Assembly: GCA_963800065.1 (NCBI GenBank)
Contig: CAWCZO010000011.1
Coordinates: 310,001-374,000, forward strand
Direction: 5' to 3'
Source: CAWJFJ01 sp963800065
Lineage (GTDB): Bacteria; Actinomycetota; Acidimicrobiia; Acidimicrobiales; UBA8190
DNA length: 64,000 nucleotides
Made by a program: the position numbers and the translations under genes. The notes beneath the pieces are model-generated. The model did no database searches. It was not told where the DNA came from and was given only the letters and a program-made list of their open reading frames with translations. Positions 7,878 to 17,068 of this stretch are shown here, one piece after another; the stretch's first letter is position 1; every line of letters starts with the position of its first letter.

Positions 7878-9407
7878 TCACCCCCCGGGGTCGTCCACCG
7901 GGGCGCCGGTGGCCGCCGGGGCCCGGGGCGGGCGGGGCGGCGGCCGGCGGCGGCCCCGGGCCGCTCGGCGGGCCTCGTCGGCCGCCTTCACCCGGGGGAG
8001 GACGGCCAGGACGTAGAGGGCCGACGATCCGGCCCCTCCGGCGATGACGACCAGGGGGACGGGGCTGAAGCGGTTGGCCACGGAGACGCTGGCCACGGCG
8101 GCCAGGACCCCGAAGACCACGATGGCGCCACCCCCGAGGAGGCGGGGGGCGGGGAGCCGGAAGGGGCGGGCCTGGGCGGGGAGCCGGGCGCGCAGGCGGA
8201 CCACGCAGAAGGCGGCCACGGCGTAGATCATGGCTTCCAGGGCGGCCCCCACGGCCACCAGGACCGACCACGAGCCGGTGGCGGCCACCACCAGGGAGAC
8301 GACGAGGGAGGCCACCCCGAGGACCACGATCGGCACCCAGGGGACGGCCCGGTCGTTCAGCCGGGCCAGGGGAGCCGGCAGGCTCCCTTCGCGGGCGGTG
8401 GCGTAGATGAAGCGCGAGGCGGTGATGAATCCACCGTTGAAGGTGTTCACCGCCGTGGCCGCCGTCACGCCGGCCATGAGCCACAACCCGGCCTGACCGA
8501 AGGCGGCGCGGCCCAGGAAGAGCTGGGGGTAGGCCGAGACGAGCTGGTGGTGGCCGAGGACGTGGCTCATGGCCACCGTGATCAGGCTGCAGACCACGGC
8601 CAGGACGGCCAGGGCGATGAGCATGCCCCGGTGGACGTCGGGCGGACGGCGGACCTCCTCGGCGCTCGTCGTCACCCACTCGAAGGCGCTGAAGAGGAAG
8701 ACGCCGAGGGCGACGGCCTCGAGGAAGTCGCCGGGATGGTGGCCGTGCAACGGCGAGAGCGGGAAGCGCAGGCCCCGCTGACTGCGGACCAGGGCGGTGA
8801 CGGCCACCGCCACGGTGAGAGCGAGGACCGAGTAGGTGGCGATGTCCTGGACGCCCCCGGCCACCTTGACGCCGCGCAGATTGGAGACCACCGCCGCCCC
8901 CAGGAGGACGGCGATGATGGGCGCCGCCACCCACGGGGACTGACCCGTGGCGTGGGCCAGGGCCGAACCGACGATGAAGGCGTCGGCGGCGATCACGAGG
9001 ACGATGGTCGTCAGATAGGTGAAGGTGATGACGAGGGCGACGCGGTCGTCCATCGACCGCTTCATGTAGAGGCGGATGGCCGCCGCCGTGGGGAACATGC
9101 CGTTCAGCTCGCTGAAGCACCCCCAGGCCACCACGGCCAGGAGCGCGGCGGTACCCACGGCGATCCAGGCCGAGTCCCCCGCCACGTAGGCCACCAGCCC
9201 GGCCGCCGCCAGGTACTCGAGGGCGGCGAAGGCGAGCCCGGCCGAGGTCGAGACCACCGTGCGCAGACCGAGCGCCCGCCGCAGCACGGCCCCGCCGCCG
9301 CCGGCGGAGGGCCCGACGCCGGAGGGGTCGGCACCGGAGGGTTCGGCACCGGAGGGTTCGGCACCGGAGGGTTCGACGCCGGAGCCGCCGTCACCGGCGG
9401 CGGTCAC
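7878..9407 (-). CDS. APC-superfamily amino acid permease
   Basis: 509 aa from a GTG that overlaps the stop of the SCP2-like gene (GTGA). About 12 hydrophobic segments run from residue ~55 to ~470, with the APC-type stretch EGSLPAPLARLN and FSAFEWVTTSAEEVRRP. The N-terminal 40 residues are a Gly/Ser/Pro/Glu repeat (EPSGA units) from a 15-bp DNA repeat. The C-terminal tail is Arg/Pro-rich. It probably imports an amino acid or amine. Its neighbour, a flavin amine oxidase, makes an amine substrate attractive, but that is inference. Confidence 0.85.
   Translation of the reverse strand: MTAAGDGGSGVEPSGAEPSGAEPSGADPSGVGPSAGGGGAVLRRALGLRTVVSTSAGLAFAALEYLAAAGLVAYVAGDSAWIAVGTAALLAVVAWGCFSELNGMFPTAAAIRLYMKRSMDDRVALVITFTYLTTIVLVIAADAFIVGSALAHATGQSPWVAAPIIAVLLGAAVVSNLRGVKVAGGVQDIATYSVLALTVAVAVTALVRSQRGLRFPLSPLHGHHPGDFLEAVALGVFLFSAFEWVTTSAEEVRRPPDVHRGMLIALAVLAVVCSLITVAMSHVLGHHQLVSAYPQLFLGRAAFGQAGLWLMAGVTAATAVNTFNGGFITASRFIYATAREGSLPAPLARLNDRAVPWVPIVVLGVASLVVSLVVAATGSWSVLVAVGAALEAMIYAVAAFCVVRLRARLPAQARPFRLPAPRLLGGGAIVVFGVLAAVASVSVANRFSPVPLVVIAGGAGSSALYVLAVLPRVKAADEARRAARGRRRPPPRPPRAPAATGAPVDDPGG
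9316..9375. repeat. 15-bp tandem repeat in the permease N-terminus
   Basis: Three exact copies of gcaccggagggttcg (9331-9375) preceded by one diverged copy. Read on the minus strand they encode Glu-Pro-Ser-Gly-Ala units at the cytoplasmic N-terminus of the permease. Confidence 0.9.
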
Positions 9408-9763
9408 TGGTCCAGGAACGCCACCATCGACATGGCGTCGAGGCGCATGACGTCCTCCTGGGCGCCGGCCAGGGTGATCTCGCCGGACATGTACTTCTCC
9501 GACGGGTTGAGGTCCCCCCAGAAGAGATCGGTGAAGTCCTCGCTGGTGGCCGTGACGATGAGATCGGCCACGGTGTCGTCTCCCACGGCGAGCTCGGCCA
9601 ACGTCTGGTCGCGGACGACAACGGTGAACCGGTCCCCGGTGTCGACGGCGACGAGATGGACGACCCGGTCCCAGCCGCGCAGCATCCGGCGCAACCGCTC
9701 GTTGGCGTTGCAACGGAGTCGCCAGTCGGCGTAGGCCTCGGCGATCTCGTCCCGGTCGGCCAC
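9404..9763 (-). CDS. SCP2-like sterol/lipid-transfer domain protein
   Basis: 119 aa from a GTG 8 bases after the amine oxidase stop. Residues about 30-115 match the SCP2 fold pattern, including DDTVADLIVTATSEDFTDLF and the C-terminal GEITLAGAQEDVMRL. Such stand-alone domains bind lipids or acyl-CoAs and are common in Actinomycetota. It lies between the amine oxidase and the permease in one transcript. The ligand is unknown. Confidence 0.7.
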   Translation of the reverse strand: MADRDEIAEAYADWRLRCNANERLRRMLRGWDRVVHLVAVDTGDRFTVVVRDQTLAELAVGDDTVADLIVTATSEDFTDLFWGDLNPSEKYMSGEITLAGAQEDVMRLDAMSMVAFLDQ

Positions 9764-9771
9764 GGGTCGGT

Positions 9772-11145
9772 TCAGCGGCCCAGCGCGGCGAGGACCTCGC
9801 CGGCGGCCCGGACACCCGAGGAGAGGGCCCCGTCGATGTACCCGCACCACTCGGTGGCCGTCTCCGTGCCGGCCCAGTGGACGGGCCCCACCGGGTCGCG
9901 CAGGGCCGGTCCGAAATCGGTGAGGAGGCCCGGGGAGAAGACGGCCACCGGTCCGCCGCGTGTGTAGGGCTCGGCCGGCCAGTGCTGCTCCACCACCTCG
10001 AGGGGCGTCGCCGCCTGTGGGCCGAAATACCGGACGAGGTCGGCGATGGCAGCCTCGGCTCGCTCCGACGGCGTGGCACGGTCGAGGGCGCGGCATTCCG
10101 ATCCGGCCACGAAGCCGAGGATGATCCCGTGCGAGACGTCCGGCGGTGAGTCGTCGAAGGTGACCCGGATGGCACCCTCGTCGGAGACGACCTGGCCGTT
10201 CAGCCCGTCGTCCCGCCAGAAGGGGCGGTCGTAGACGGCGTGGATCTTGGTGACCGATCCCATGGGGGCCCGCATGGACAGCTGGTCACGGCGACCGGGC
10301 AACGGGGGCGACCAGTGGAGGCGGACCGACAGCGCCGGTGGCATGGCCACGATGGCCCGCCGGGCCCGGAGGCGCAGCGCGTCGGCGCCGCCGGGCGCCG
10401 TGGTCACGACGACCCCGTCGGGGCCGTAGTCCACCCCGGCCACGGGAGACGAGAGCAGGACGCGCTCGCCGAGCTCCTCGGCCATGGCCAGCGCGCACTG
10501 CTGGGCGCCGGCGGTGAAGCGCCTTTCCTGAGCGCCGTTGGTGGTGCGGGCCAGGTTCATGAGCCCCCCGCCGGAATGGAGGTAGAAGAGGGTGAAGAGC
10601 AGGGAGAGCTCGCCCGGCTCGGTTCCGAAGATGCTCTTGACGGCGGCCGTGATGACGGCCCTGGCCCCGTCGGAGGCGACGGAGCCGGCCAGCCACGACC
10701 CGAGGGTCTGCTCGTCACGGGCCCGGGCGTCGGGCGCCTCCCAGGGGGCCTCCAGGGGGATCTCCGCCGAGGCCAGGTCCAGCTCGAAGATGGCCTCGAT
10801 GCCGTCGGCGGCGGCGGCGGGATCGGACGTGGGGACGAGGCCGGCGTAGGTGGCCCGGTTGCCGTCTCGCCATTCCACCCCTTCTCCCGTGGTGAAGGTG
10901 GGGAAGGTGTCGGCGCCGAACTCGTCGGCCAACTTCTGGAACCGGTCCTGACCGGGACCGATCCATTGCCCGCCGTGGTCGATCAGCGCGCCGGTGGCCG
11001 TCGACCGCGTCCAGACGCGACCGCCGACGCGGTCACGGGCTTCGGCCACGAGAACGTCTATCCCGGCCCGTGTCAGCTCGCGGGCGGCGGACAGTCCGGC
11101 GTAGCCCGCTCCGATGATCAACGCCTCACAGTCGCGGTCCTTCAT
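9772..11145 (-). CDS. Flavin monoamine oxidase family protein
   Basis: 457 aa FAD-dependent oxidoreductase. An N-terminal dinucleotide-binding motif GAGYAGLSAARELTRAG is followed by the amine-oxidase signature ARDRVGGRVWT. A C-terminal FAD-binding region contains WAGTETATEWCGYIDGA. The ATG at 11145 is preferred over the GTG at 11151 because of an AGGTGGGG box just upstream. No signal peptide is seen, so it is cytoplasmic. It likely oxidises a primary amine to an aldehyde and heads an operon with the SCP2-like and permease genes. Confidence 0.88.
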   Translation of the reverse strand: MKDRDCEALIIGAGYAGLSAARELTRAGIDVLVAEARDRVGGRVWTRSTATGALIDHGGQWIGPGQDRFQKLADEFGADTFPTFTTGEGVEWRDGNRATYAGLVPTSDPAAAADGIEAIFELDLASAEIPLEAPWEAPDARARDEQTLGSWLAGSVASDGARAVITAAVKSIFGTEPGELSLLFTLFYLHSGGGLMNLARTTNGAQERRFTAGAQQCALAMAEELGERVLLSSPVAGVDYGPDGVVVTTAPGGADALRLRARRAIVAMPPALSVRLHWSPPLPGRRDQLSMRAPMGSVTKIHAVYDRPFWRDDGLNGQVVSDEGAIRVTFDDSPPDVSHGIILGFVAGSECRALDRATPSERAEAAIADLVRYFGPQAATPLEVVEQHWPAEPYTRGGPVAVFSPGLLTDFGPALRDPVGPVHWAGTETATEWCGYIDGALSSGVRAAGEVLAALGR

Positions 11146-11271
11146 CCCCACCTCGTCACCCGTCGTGAAGCCGATGCCGGTCCACGGTACCGGTCCCCCC
11201 GGCGGGCCGGGAGGTGGCTGGTACCGTTACCGAATCGCCGGTTCCTGGCCGACGGGACGTCGGGTCCTCCC

Positions 11272-11640
11272 ATGGTGAAACTGATCTTCTGCCTCCGCCG
11301 CCGTCACGACATCTCCGAAGAGGAATTCCACCGGTACTGGCGCCAGGAGCACGGACCCCTCGTGGCCCGCCATGCATCGGCCCTGGGGATCCGCCGCTAC
11401 GTGCAGCTGCACACCGTGTCGGGGCCGGTCAACGCCCTCCTGGCCGCCACCCGCCGGTCACCGGAGGCCTACGACGGGGTGGCCGAACTCTGGTTCGACG
11501 ACGCCGACGCCCTCGTGGCCGGCGCCGCCACCGAGGAGGGACGCACGGCGGCCGCCGATCTCGCTCGTGACGAGGCCCGCTTCATCGACCACGACCGGTC
11601 CCCGCTCTTCGTGGCCGAGGAGCACCCGGTCATCGGCTGA
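11272..11640 (+). CDS. EthD-domain protein
   Basis: 122 aa ferredoxin-like alpha/beta-barrel protein. Family features are the opening MVKLIFCLRRR, then FHRYWRQEHGPLV and RYVQLHTV. Members are small dimeric proteins found with degradative oxidoreductases; none has a firmly known reaction outside a few cases. It is transcribed divergently from the amine oxidase (126-base gap) and overlaps the next gene by one base (TGATG), so the two form an operon. Confidence 0.8.
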   Translation: MVKLIFCLRRRHDISEEEFHRYWRQEHGPLVARHASALGIRRYVQLHTVSGPVNALLAATRRSPEAYDGVAELWFDDADALVAGAATEEGRTAAADLARDEARFIDHDRSPLFVAEEHPVIG

Positions 11641-12704
11641 TGGCCGGCTGGATCCCCGGCGCCGCCGCCGCCGGCGCCGCCGGCGAGAGCGAATTCGCCC
11701 GCCTCTTGGGCCTGAGGGAGAACCTCTTCCGTCACTACCGGGACTTCTACGCCCGCTTGTGGGACGAGACGGTGATGGACCCGGTGGTGGTGGAACTCTG
11801 CCGGCTGCGCGTCGCCCAGTTGCTCGGGTGCGGCGCCGAGACGGCGGTCCGCTCCCGTCCGGCCGTGGACGAGGGCCTGTCCGAGGAGGAGGTGGCGGCG
11901 CTTGCGACATGGCCGACGGCGACCCTCTTCGACGACACCACGCGGGCCTGTCTGGGCTTCGCCGAGCAGTTCGTGATCGACCCGTCGGGGATCGGGGCCG
12001 ACGACCGCTCCCGGCTGCGCGCCCTCGTGGGCTTCCCCCGGATGGTCGGACTGGCTCAGGCCGTGGCCGCCTTCGACGGTTTCGCCCGCTTCCGCCTGGT
12101 GCTCGGGATCGGTGCTGTTCCCGGGAACACCCCCGGCGGGGTCACCGTCGTCGACGTCGGAGAGCCCGACCGATCGGCGCCGGTGGTGGCCGTCGCCGGG
12201 GACGGGGATCCCGACGACCCCGCCCGCGGCTTCGCCGCGGCCCGACCGGAGCTCTTCGCCTCCTTCGAGCGTCTCTACGCCGTCTTGTGGTCGGGCGGTG
12301 TCGTGGACCATCCGTCGAAGGAGGTGGCGCGCCTGCGCAATGCCCGGGTGACGGGCTGCCGGTTCTGCCGGAACGTCCGCTTCGCCCGTGCCCGCCGCGA
12401 CGGGCTGACCGAGGACCTGGTCGACCTGGTGGATGACGGATACGAGGCCACGGCGCTGTCCGACGCCCACAAGGCCGTCATCGGCCTGGCCGACGCCTTC
12501 CTGGTCGATCCCCGGACGGGCCCCGGCGGCCACACCAGGGAGGCGCTGCTGGCGCACTACGGGTCGGCGGGGACGGTCGAGTTGACCGCCGGCCTGGCCC
12601 TCTTCATGGGGTTCTCGAAGATCGCCGTGGCCCTGGGGGCGTTCCCCGACGATTTCCCCACCACGGTGATCCCCACGCCGGGGGACAGCGCGTGGGGACC
12701 CTGA
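11640..12704 (+). CDS. Tandem carboxymuconolactone decarboxylase/AhpD-like protein
   Basis: 354 aa with two AhpD-like helical halves (about 1-165 and 185-345). The second half has the redox CxxC motif in TGCRFCRNVRFAR. The equivalent place in the first half reads LLGCGAETAVR, with one Cys only. It is therefore probably an internally duplicated peroxidase-type or carboxymuconolactone decarboxylase-type protein with one redox-competent half. It is translationally coupled to the EthD gene and converges on lepA with a 16-base gap. Confidence 0.75.
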   Translation: MAGWIPGAAAAGAAGESEFARLLGLRENLFRHYRDFYARLWDETVMDPVVVELCRLRVAQLLGCGAETAVRSRPAVDEGLSEEEVAALATWPTATLFDDTTRACLGFAEQFVIDPSGIGADDRSRLRALVGFPRMVGLAQAVAAFDGFARFRLVLGIGAVPGNTPGGVTVVDVGEPDRSAPVVAVAGDGDPDDPARGFAAARPELFASFERLYAVLWSGGVVDHPSKEVARLRNARVTGCRFCRNVRFARARRDGLTEDLVDLVDDGYEATALSDAHKAVIGLADAFLVDPRTGPGGHTREALLAHYGSAGTVELTAGLALFMGFSKIAVALGAFPDDFPTTVIPTPGDSAWGP

Positions 12705-12720
12705 CGGTTGGGGACCCTGA

Positions 12721-14508
12721 TCAGTCCTCGAGACGGAGAGCGGCGACGAAGGCCTCCTGGGGGACCTCGACGCGGCCGATGGATTTCATCTTCTTCTTGC
12801 CCTCCTTCTGCTTCTCGAGGAGCTTGCGCTTGCGGGTGATGTCGCCGCCGTAGCACTTGGCCAGGACGTCCTTGCGCCTGGCCTTGACCGTCTCCCGGGC
12901 GATGACCCGTCCGCCGATGGCGGCCTGGATGGGGACGTCGAAGAGTTGCCGGGGGATGAGGGTGCGGAGCTTCTCCGTCATCTTCCGGCCGTAGATGTCG
13001 GCCTGGGACTTGTGGACGACGGTCGAGAAGGCGTCGACCGGAATCTGGTTGATGAGAAGGTCGACCTTCACCAGGGCCGCCGTCTTGTAGCCGTCCGCCT
13101 CGTAGTCGAGGCTGGCGTAGCCCTTGGTGCGGCTCTTCAGCTGGTCGAAGAAGTCGATGACGACGTCCCCGAGCGGAATCCGGTAGAGAAGCTCGACGCG
13201 TTCCGAGGAGATGTACTCCATCCGGTCGAGCTCCCCCCGTCGCGTCTGGCAGAGATCCATGACGGTGCCGATGTACTCGGTGGGGACGATGAGGGTGGCC
13301 CGGAGCATCGGCTCGTCGATGTGATCGAGCTTGCTCGCCTCGGGCATCTCAGAGGGATTGTCGAAGCGGACCTCGGTGCCGTCGGTGCAGTGGGCCACGT
13401 AGGCCACCGACGGTGCCGTGGCGATGAGCGAGAGGTTGAACTCGCGCTCGAGCCGCTCGCGGACGATCTCCATGTGGAGAAGACCGAGAAAGCCACAGCG
13501 GAAGCCGAAGCCGAGTGCCCCCGACGACTCCGGCTCGAAGGTGAAGCTGGAGTCGTTCAGCCGCAACCTGTCGAGCGCCTCGCGCAATTCGGTCAGCTCG
13601 TCGCCGTCCACCGGATACAACCCGCAGAAGACCATGGGTTTGGGGTCGCGGTAGCCGTGGAGGGCCTCGGCGGCGGGGTGGACGGCGTCGGTCACCGTCT
13701 CGCCCGACCGCGCCTGTCCGACGTCCTTGATCCCCGAGATCAGGTACCCCACCTCTCCCGGCCCCAGTTCGTCCACCGGCGTCGGGTCGGGGGTCCGCAC
13801 CCCGATCTCCTCGATCTCCTGGACCGTTCCCGCCTGCATGTAACGGATGCGCGACCGCGTGCGCAGGACGCCTTCCATGACCCGTACCGAGCTGACCACC
13901 CCGCGGTACTGGTCGTAGGCCGAGTCGAAGATCAGGGCGCGCAGGGCGACATCGGGATCCCCCGTGGGTGGCGGGACGCGCTCCACGACGGCGTCGAGAA
14001 GGGCGTCCACCCCGTCACCGGTCTTGGCCGAGATGCGCAGGATGGTCGCCGCGTCGATGCCGAGGACCCGTTCGATCTCGCCGGCGTACCTCTCGGGATC
14101 GGCCGCCGGTAGGTCGATCTTGTTCAGGGCGGCCACGATCTCGAGGTTGTTCTCGATGGCCTGGTAACAGGTGGCCAGAGTCTGGGCCTGGATCCCCTGC
14201 GAGGCGTCGACGAGGAGGACGGCCCCTTCGCACGCCGCCAACGACCGGGAGACCTCGTAGCCGAAGTCGACGTGACCGGGCGTGTCGATGAGGTGGAGGA
14301 CGTGGTCCTTCCAGCGGACCCGGACGTTCTGGGCCTTGATGGTGATGCCGCGCTCCCGCTCGATGTCCATGGAGTCGAGGTACTGCTCCCGCATGAGCCG
14401 GGGATCCACCGTGTTGGTCAGCTCGAGGATGCGGTCCGAGAGGGTCGACTTGCCGTGGTCGACATGGCTCACGATGGAGAAATTGCGGATCCGGTCGGTC
14501 TCAAGCAC
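12721..14508 (-). CDS. lepA: Elongation factor 4 (LepA)
   Basis: 595 aa translational GTPase that back-translocates stalled ribosomes and aids 30S biogenesis. It has G1 in SHVDHGKSTLSDR, G3 DTPGHVDF and G4 NKID. The LepA-specific C-terminus holds GGDITRKRKLLEKQKEGKK. Length fits the family exactly. It is divergent from rpsT across a 211-base spacer. Confidence 0.97.
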   Translation of the reverse strand: MLETDRIRNFSIVSHVDHGKSTLSDRILELTNTVDPRLMREQYLDSMDIERERGITIKAQNVRVRWKDHVLHLIDTPGHVDFGYEVSRSLAACEGAVLLVDASQGIQAQTLATCYQAIENNLEIVAALNKIDLPAADPERYAGEIERVLGIDAATILRISAKTGDGVDALLDAVVERVPPPTGDPDVALRALIFDSAYDQYRGVVSSVRVMEGVLRTRSRIRYMQAGTVQEIEEIGVRTPDPTPVDELGPGEVGYLISGIKDVGQARSGETVTDAVHPAAEALHGYRDPKPMVFCGLYPVDGDELTELREALDRLRLNDSSFTFEPESSGALGFGFRCGFLGLLHMEIVRERLEREFNLSLIATAPSVAYVAHCTDGTEVRFDNPSEMPEASKLDHIDEPMLRATLIVPTEYIGTVMDLCQTRRGELDRMEYISSERVELLYRIPLGDVVIDFFDQLKSRTKGYASLDYEADGYKTAALVKVDLLINQIPVDAFSTVVHKSQADIYGRKMTEKLRTLIPRQLFDVPIQAAIGGRVIARETVKARRKDVLAKCYGGDITRKRKLLEKQKEGKKKMKSIGRVEVPQEAFVAALRLED

Positions 14509-14719
14509 GGCCCCCGGAGCGTACCGGCGGCGGCGGGACGGACGGACCGGTCACGATCCCGACCGGGTTCGGACGCAGGAGTGGGGCCGGGGCGACCGGA
14601 CCGGACGTGCCTGCTACGCTCGGGTCCCCGCGGTGACACCCGATGGCGTCGCCTGATGGTCTGAACCACCGAGCGCACCGGGCGCCGGCTCCCTGCCCCT
14701 CGAACAGCGAGAATGTCAC

Positions 14720-15052
14720 GTGGCCAACATCAAGAGCCAGATCAAGCGGAACCGCCAGAACGAACGTCGGCGCCTGAAGAACAAGTCCGTCCGTTCGGAG
14801 ATGCGCACCCGCACGAAGACGGCGGTGGGCGCCATCGAGACGGGGACCGAGGACTCCGTCGAGGCCATCCGGGCCGCCGTGAAGCGCATCGACAGGGCCG
14901 CCGCCCAGGGCGTGATCCACAAGAACCAGGCGGCCAACCGGAAGTCGCGGCTCATGCGGCGCGCCGCTCGGGCCGGTTCCGAGGAACCGGTGAGCGCCGA
15001 GCCCGCCGCCACCAAGAAGCCCGCCGCCAAGAAGGCGTCCGCCAAGAAGTAG
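14720..15052 (+). CDS. rpsT: 30S ribosomal protein S20
   Basis: 110 aa from a GTG start. Residues 1-90 are S20 (opening ANIKSQIKRNRQNERR, ending NRKSRLMRRA). A 20-residue Ala/Lys tail (AAKKASAKK) is longer than in E. coli and typical of high-GC Gram-positives. S20 binds 16S rRNA early in 30S assembly. A TACGCT -10-like element lies at 14615-14620. It converges on holA with a 21-base gap. Confidence 0.96.
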   Translation: MANIKSQIKRNRQNERRRLKNKSVRSEMRTRTKTAVGAIETGTEDSVEAIRAAVKRIDRAAAQGVIHKNQAANRKSRLMRRAARAGSEEPVSAEPAATKKPAAKKASAKK

Positions 15053-15073
15053 GTTCCGGGGCGCGTCCCGTCC

Positions 15074-16144
15074 TTACGACGGGGCCCGCCGCCGGGATGT
15101 GGTCCGTCCCCCACCGCGTGCCGCCGAGCCCGCCTCGCGGACGCCGCCCAGCCGGCTGAGCCGCCCCACCAGCACTTCGAGGACGGTGGCGTCGGACAGA
15201 GCGGTCCGGCCCCGGACGTCGAGGTCGGCGTCGGCCAACAACGTCACCGCCCGACCCAGGCGCGCCGGCCCCATCCGTCGACCCTGCTCGAGAGCCTTGC
15301 GGGCGGGGAAGGCGCTCCGGGTGCCGAGAAGGGCGGCCGCTTGTTCACCCGACGTCACGCCGGCGCCGTCGAGGCGGAGCATGGACTGGTAGTGACGGTG
15401 CAGGATGGAGAGGACGACGAGGGGATGGGACCCGCCCGGACCGAGCAGCCGCCCCAGGGCCGTCAGGGCGGAGGCCGTGTCTCCGGCGTCGATGGCGTCG
15501 GTGAGGTCCCACGGGGCCACCCGACCGGCCTCGCCCAGGAACGGCTCTAGCTGCTCGGAGCCGACGGCCGCCCCTGGTCCGTAGGCGGCGGCCAGCGTGT
15601 CGAGGAGGCCCTGGACCCGGCTCAGGTCGCCCCCCAGGTGCTCACCCAGTCGGGTGGCGGCCCGGACGTCGAGGTGGACCGGCGCGTCGCGGAGTCGATC
15701 GACCAGCCATTGGGTACGGGCCCGACCGGTCCCGACGGCGGTGTCGACCACGGTACCGATCCGGTCGACCGCCTTCACCAGGGCGGCCGGAACGGTCCCC
15801 CCGCCGGCCACCAGGACGAGAACGACGTCGGGGATGGGGTCGTCGAGACAGGCGATGAGCCGTCCGGCGTCGGCGGCGACGAGCCGGCCGGCGTCTCGGA
15901 CCACCACCACACGCCGATCGGTGATGAAGGGGGGTGTGGTGAGGGCGTCCACGATGATCCCGACGTCGAGATCGGGGGCGCCCGGACCGCCGTGCTCCTC
16001 GGTCACGGTGGCCGCCTCGCGCTCTCCGACCAGGACGTCGAGCAGTTCGTGGACGGCCTGGCCCACGAGCGACGGATCGTCCCCCCGGACCAGATAGACA
16101 CCGACGCCGGCGTGGACGTCCTTCGTCGGGGGACGGGTGGCCAT
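15074..16144 (-). CDS. holA: DNA polymerase III subunit delta
   Basis: 356 aa clamp-loader subunit of the AAA+-like delta family. The N-terminal half shows the degenerate ATPase fold (VYLVRGDDPSLVGQAV, then ITDRRVVVVRDAGRL), without a P-loop as expected for delta. The C-terminal collar domain holds HPLVVLSILHRHYQSMLRL. The position beside rpsT in opposite orientation is a conserved order in bacteria. The C-terminal tail is Arg/Gly-rich. Confidence 0.92.
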   Translation of the reverse strand: MATRPPTKDVHAGVGVYLVRGDDPSLVGQAVHELLDVLVGEREAATVTEEHGGPGAPDLDVGIIVDALTTPPFITDRRVVVVRDAGRLVAADAGRLIACLDDPIPDVVLVLVAGGGTVPAALVKAVDRIGTVVDTAVGTGRARTQWLVDRLRDAPVHLDVRAATRLGEHLGGDLSRVQGLLDTLAAAYGPGAAVGSEQLEPFLGEAGRVAPWDLTDAIDAGDTASALTALGRLLGPGGSHPLVVLSILHRHYQSMLRLDGAGVTSGEQAAALLGTRSAFPARKALEQGRRMGPARLGRAVTLLADADLDVRGRTALSDATVLEVLVGRLSRLGGVREAGSAARGGGRTTSRRRAPS

Positions 16145-16146
16145 CG

Positions 16147-16995
16147 TCAGGCCGCTTCCAGGACGGCGGCCAGGCTGTCGCAGACGCGGCGGGTGCCGGC
16201 CACGTCGTGGACACGGACGATCCGGCAGCCCAGAGACACCCCCACGGCGGCGGCGGCCAGGGACGCCTCCCCCCGGCGGTCGATGTCGAGGTCCAGGACG
16301 GCGCCCAGAAATGTCTTGTTGGAGGCGGAGAGCAGAAGGGGATGGCCCAGCGCGGCCAGGACGGCGGACCCGCGGAGGAGGGTCAACGACTGCTCGGCCG
16401 TCTTGCCGAGGTCGAGCCCGGCGTCCAGGATCACCCGGTCGGGGCCGATGCCGGCCGCCACCGCCCGGGCGGCCCGGTCGGCCAGGAAGGTCCGGACCAC
16501 CTCGACCACGTCGTCGTAGGCGGGTTCGGGATCACGGACCCGGGGAGCGAGACGGATGTGGGTGGCCACCACGGCGGCGCCGGCCTCGGCGGCGGCCGGC
16601 AGGTAGTCGGGGTCGGCGAATCCGCTGATGTCGTTGCCCAGGACCGCCCCCGCCCGGTAGGCGGAACGGGCCACCGAGGCCCGCCAGGTGTCGACCGAGA
16701 TCGGGACGTCCATCCGGGCGTGGAGGGCTTCGATGGCCGGGATGACCCGGTCGAGCTCCTCGTCCACGGTGACCTCGGGGCCGGGACCGGCCTTCACGCC
16801 GCCCACGTCGATGAGATCGGCGCCGGCGGCGACCAACGTCGTCGCCCGGGTGAGCAGGGCGTCGAGCGAGAACGTCGCCCCGCGGTCGTAGAAGGAGTCG
16901 GGGGTCCGGTTGACGATGCCCATGACGAGGGCCCGGGTGCCCAGGTCGTAACTACGGTCCCCGAGCACCAGACGCACGAGCGGCGAGGCTAGCAA
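16147..16995 (-). CDS. folP2: Dihydropteroate synthase paralogue, FolP2 type
   Basis: 282 aa TIM-barrel of the pterin-binding family: MGIVNRTPDSFYDRGATF at about residues 25-42, then DLIDVGGVKAGPG and SVDTWRASVA. The catalytic-loop motif of true DHPS (STRPG) is replaced by KAGPG, as in mycobacterial FolP2. The M. leprae FolP2 was reported to lack DHPS activity and its role is unclear. I therefore do not claim a folate function. It ends 2 bases before the holA start, suggesting a shared transcript. Confidence 0.82.
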   Translation of the reverse strand: MLASPLVRLVLGDRSYDLGTRALVMGIVNRTPDSFYDRGATFSLDALLTRATTLVAAGADLIDVGGVKAGPGPEVTVDEELDRVIPAIEALHARMDVPISVDTWRASVARSAYRAGAVLGNDISGFADPDYLPAAAEAGAAVVATHIRLAPRVRDPEPAYDDVVEVVRTFLADRAARAVAAGIGPDRVILDAGLDLGKTAEQSLTLLRGSAVLAALGHPLLLSASNKTFLGAVLDLDIDRRGEASLAAAAVGVSLGCRIVRVHDVAGTRRVCDSLAAVLEAA

Positions 16996-17039
16996 CGACG
17001 GTGCTCAGGCAGTGATGGCTCTCGGTACCCTCCCCCTCC

Positions 17040-17066
17040 CCCGCCGGCCCGGGCCGGGTGGGGCCG
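17040..17066. terminator. GC-rich inverted repeat between the thioredoxin-like gene and the FolP2-type gene
   Basis: A perfect 14-base palindrome (CCGGCCC/GGGCCGG) flanked by C-rich and G-rich arms lies just past the stop of the thioredoxin-like gene. It could form a strong hairpin. There is no T-run, so intrinsic termination is only a possibility. Confidence 0.4.
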
Positions 17067-17068
17067 GA

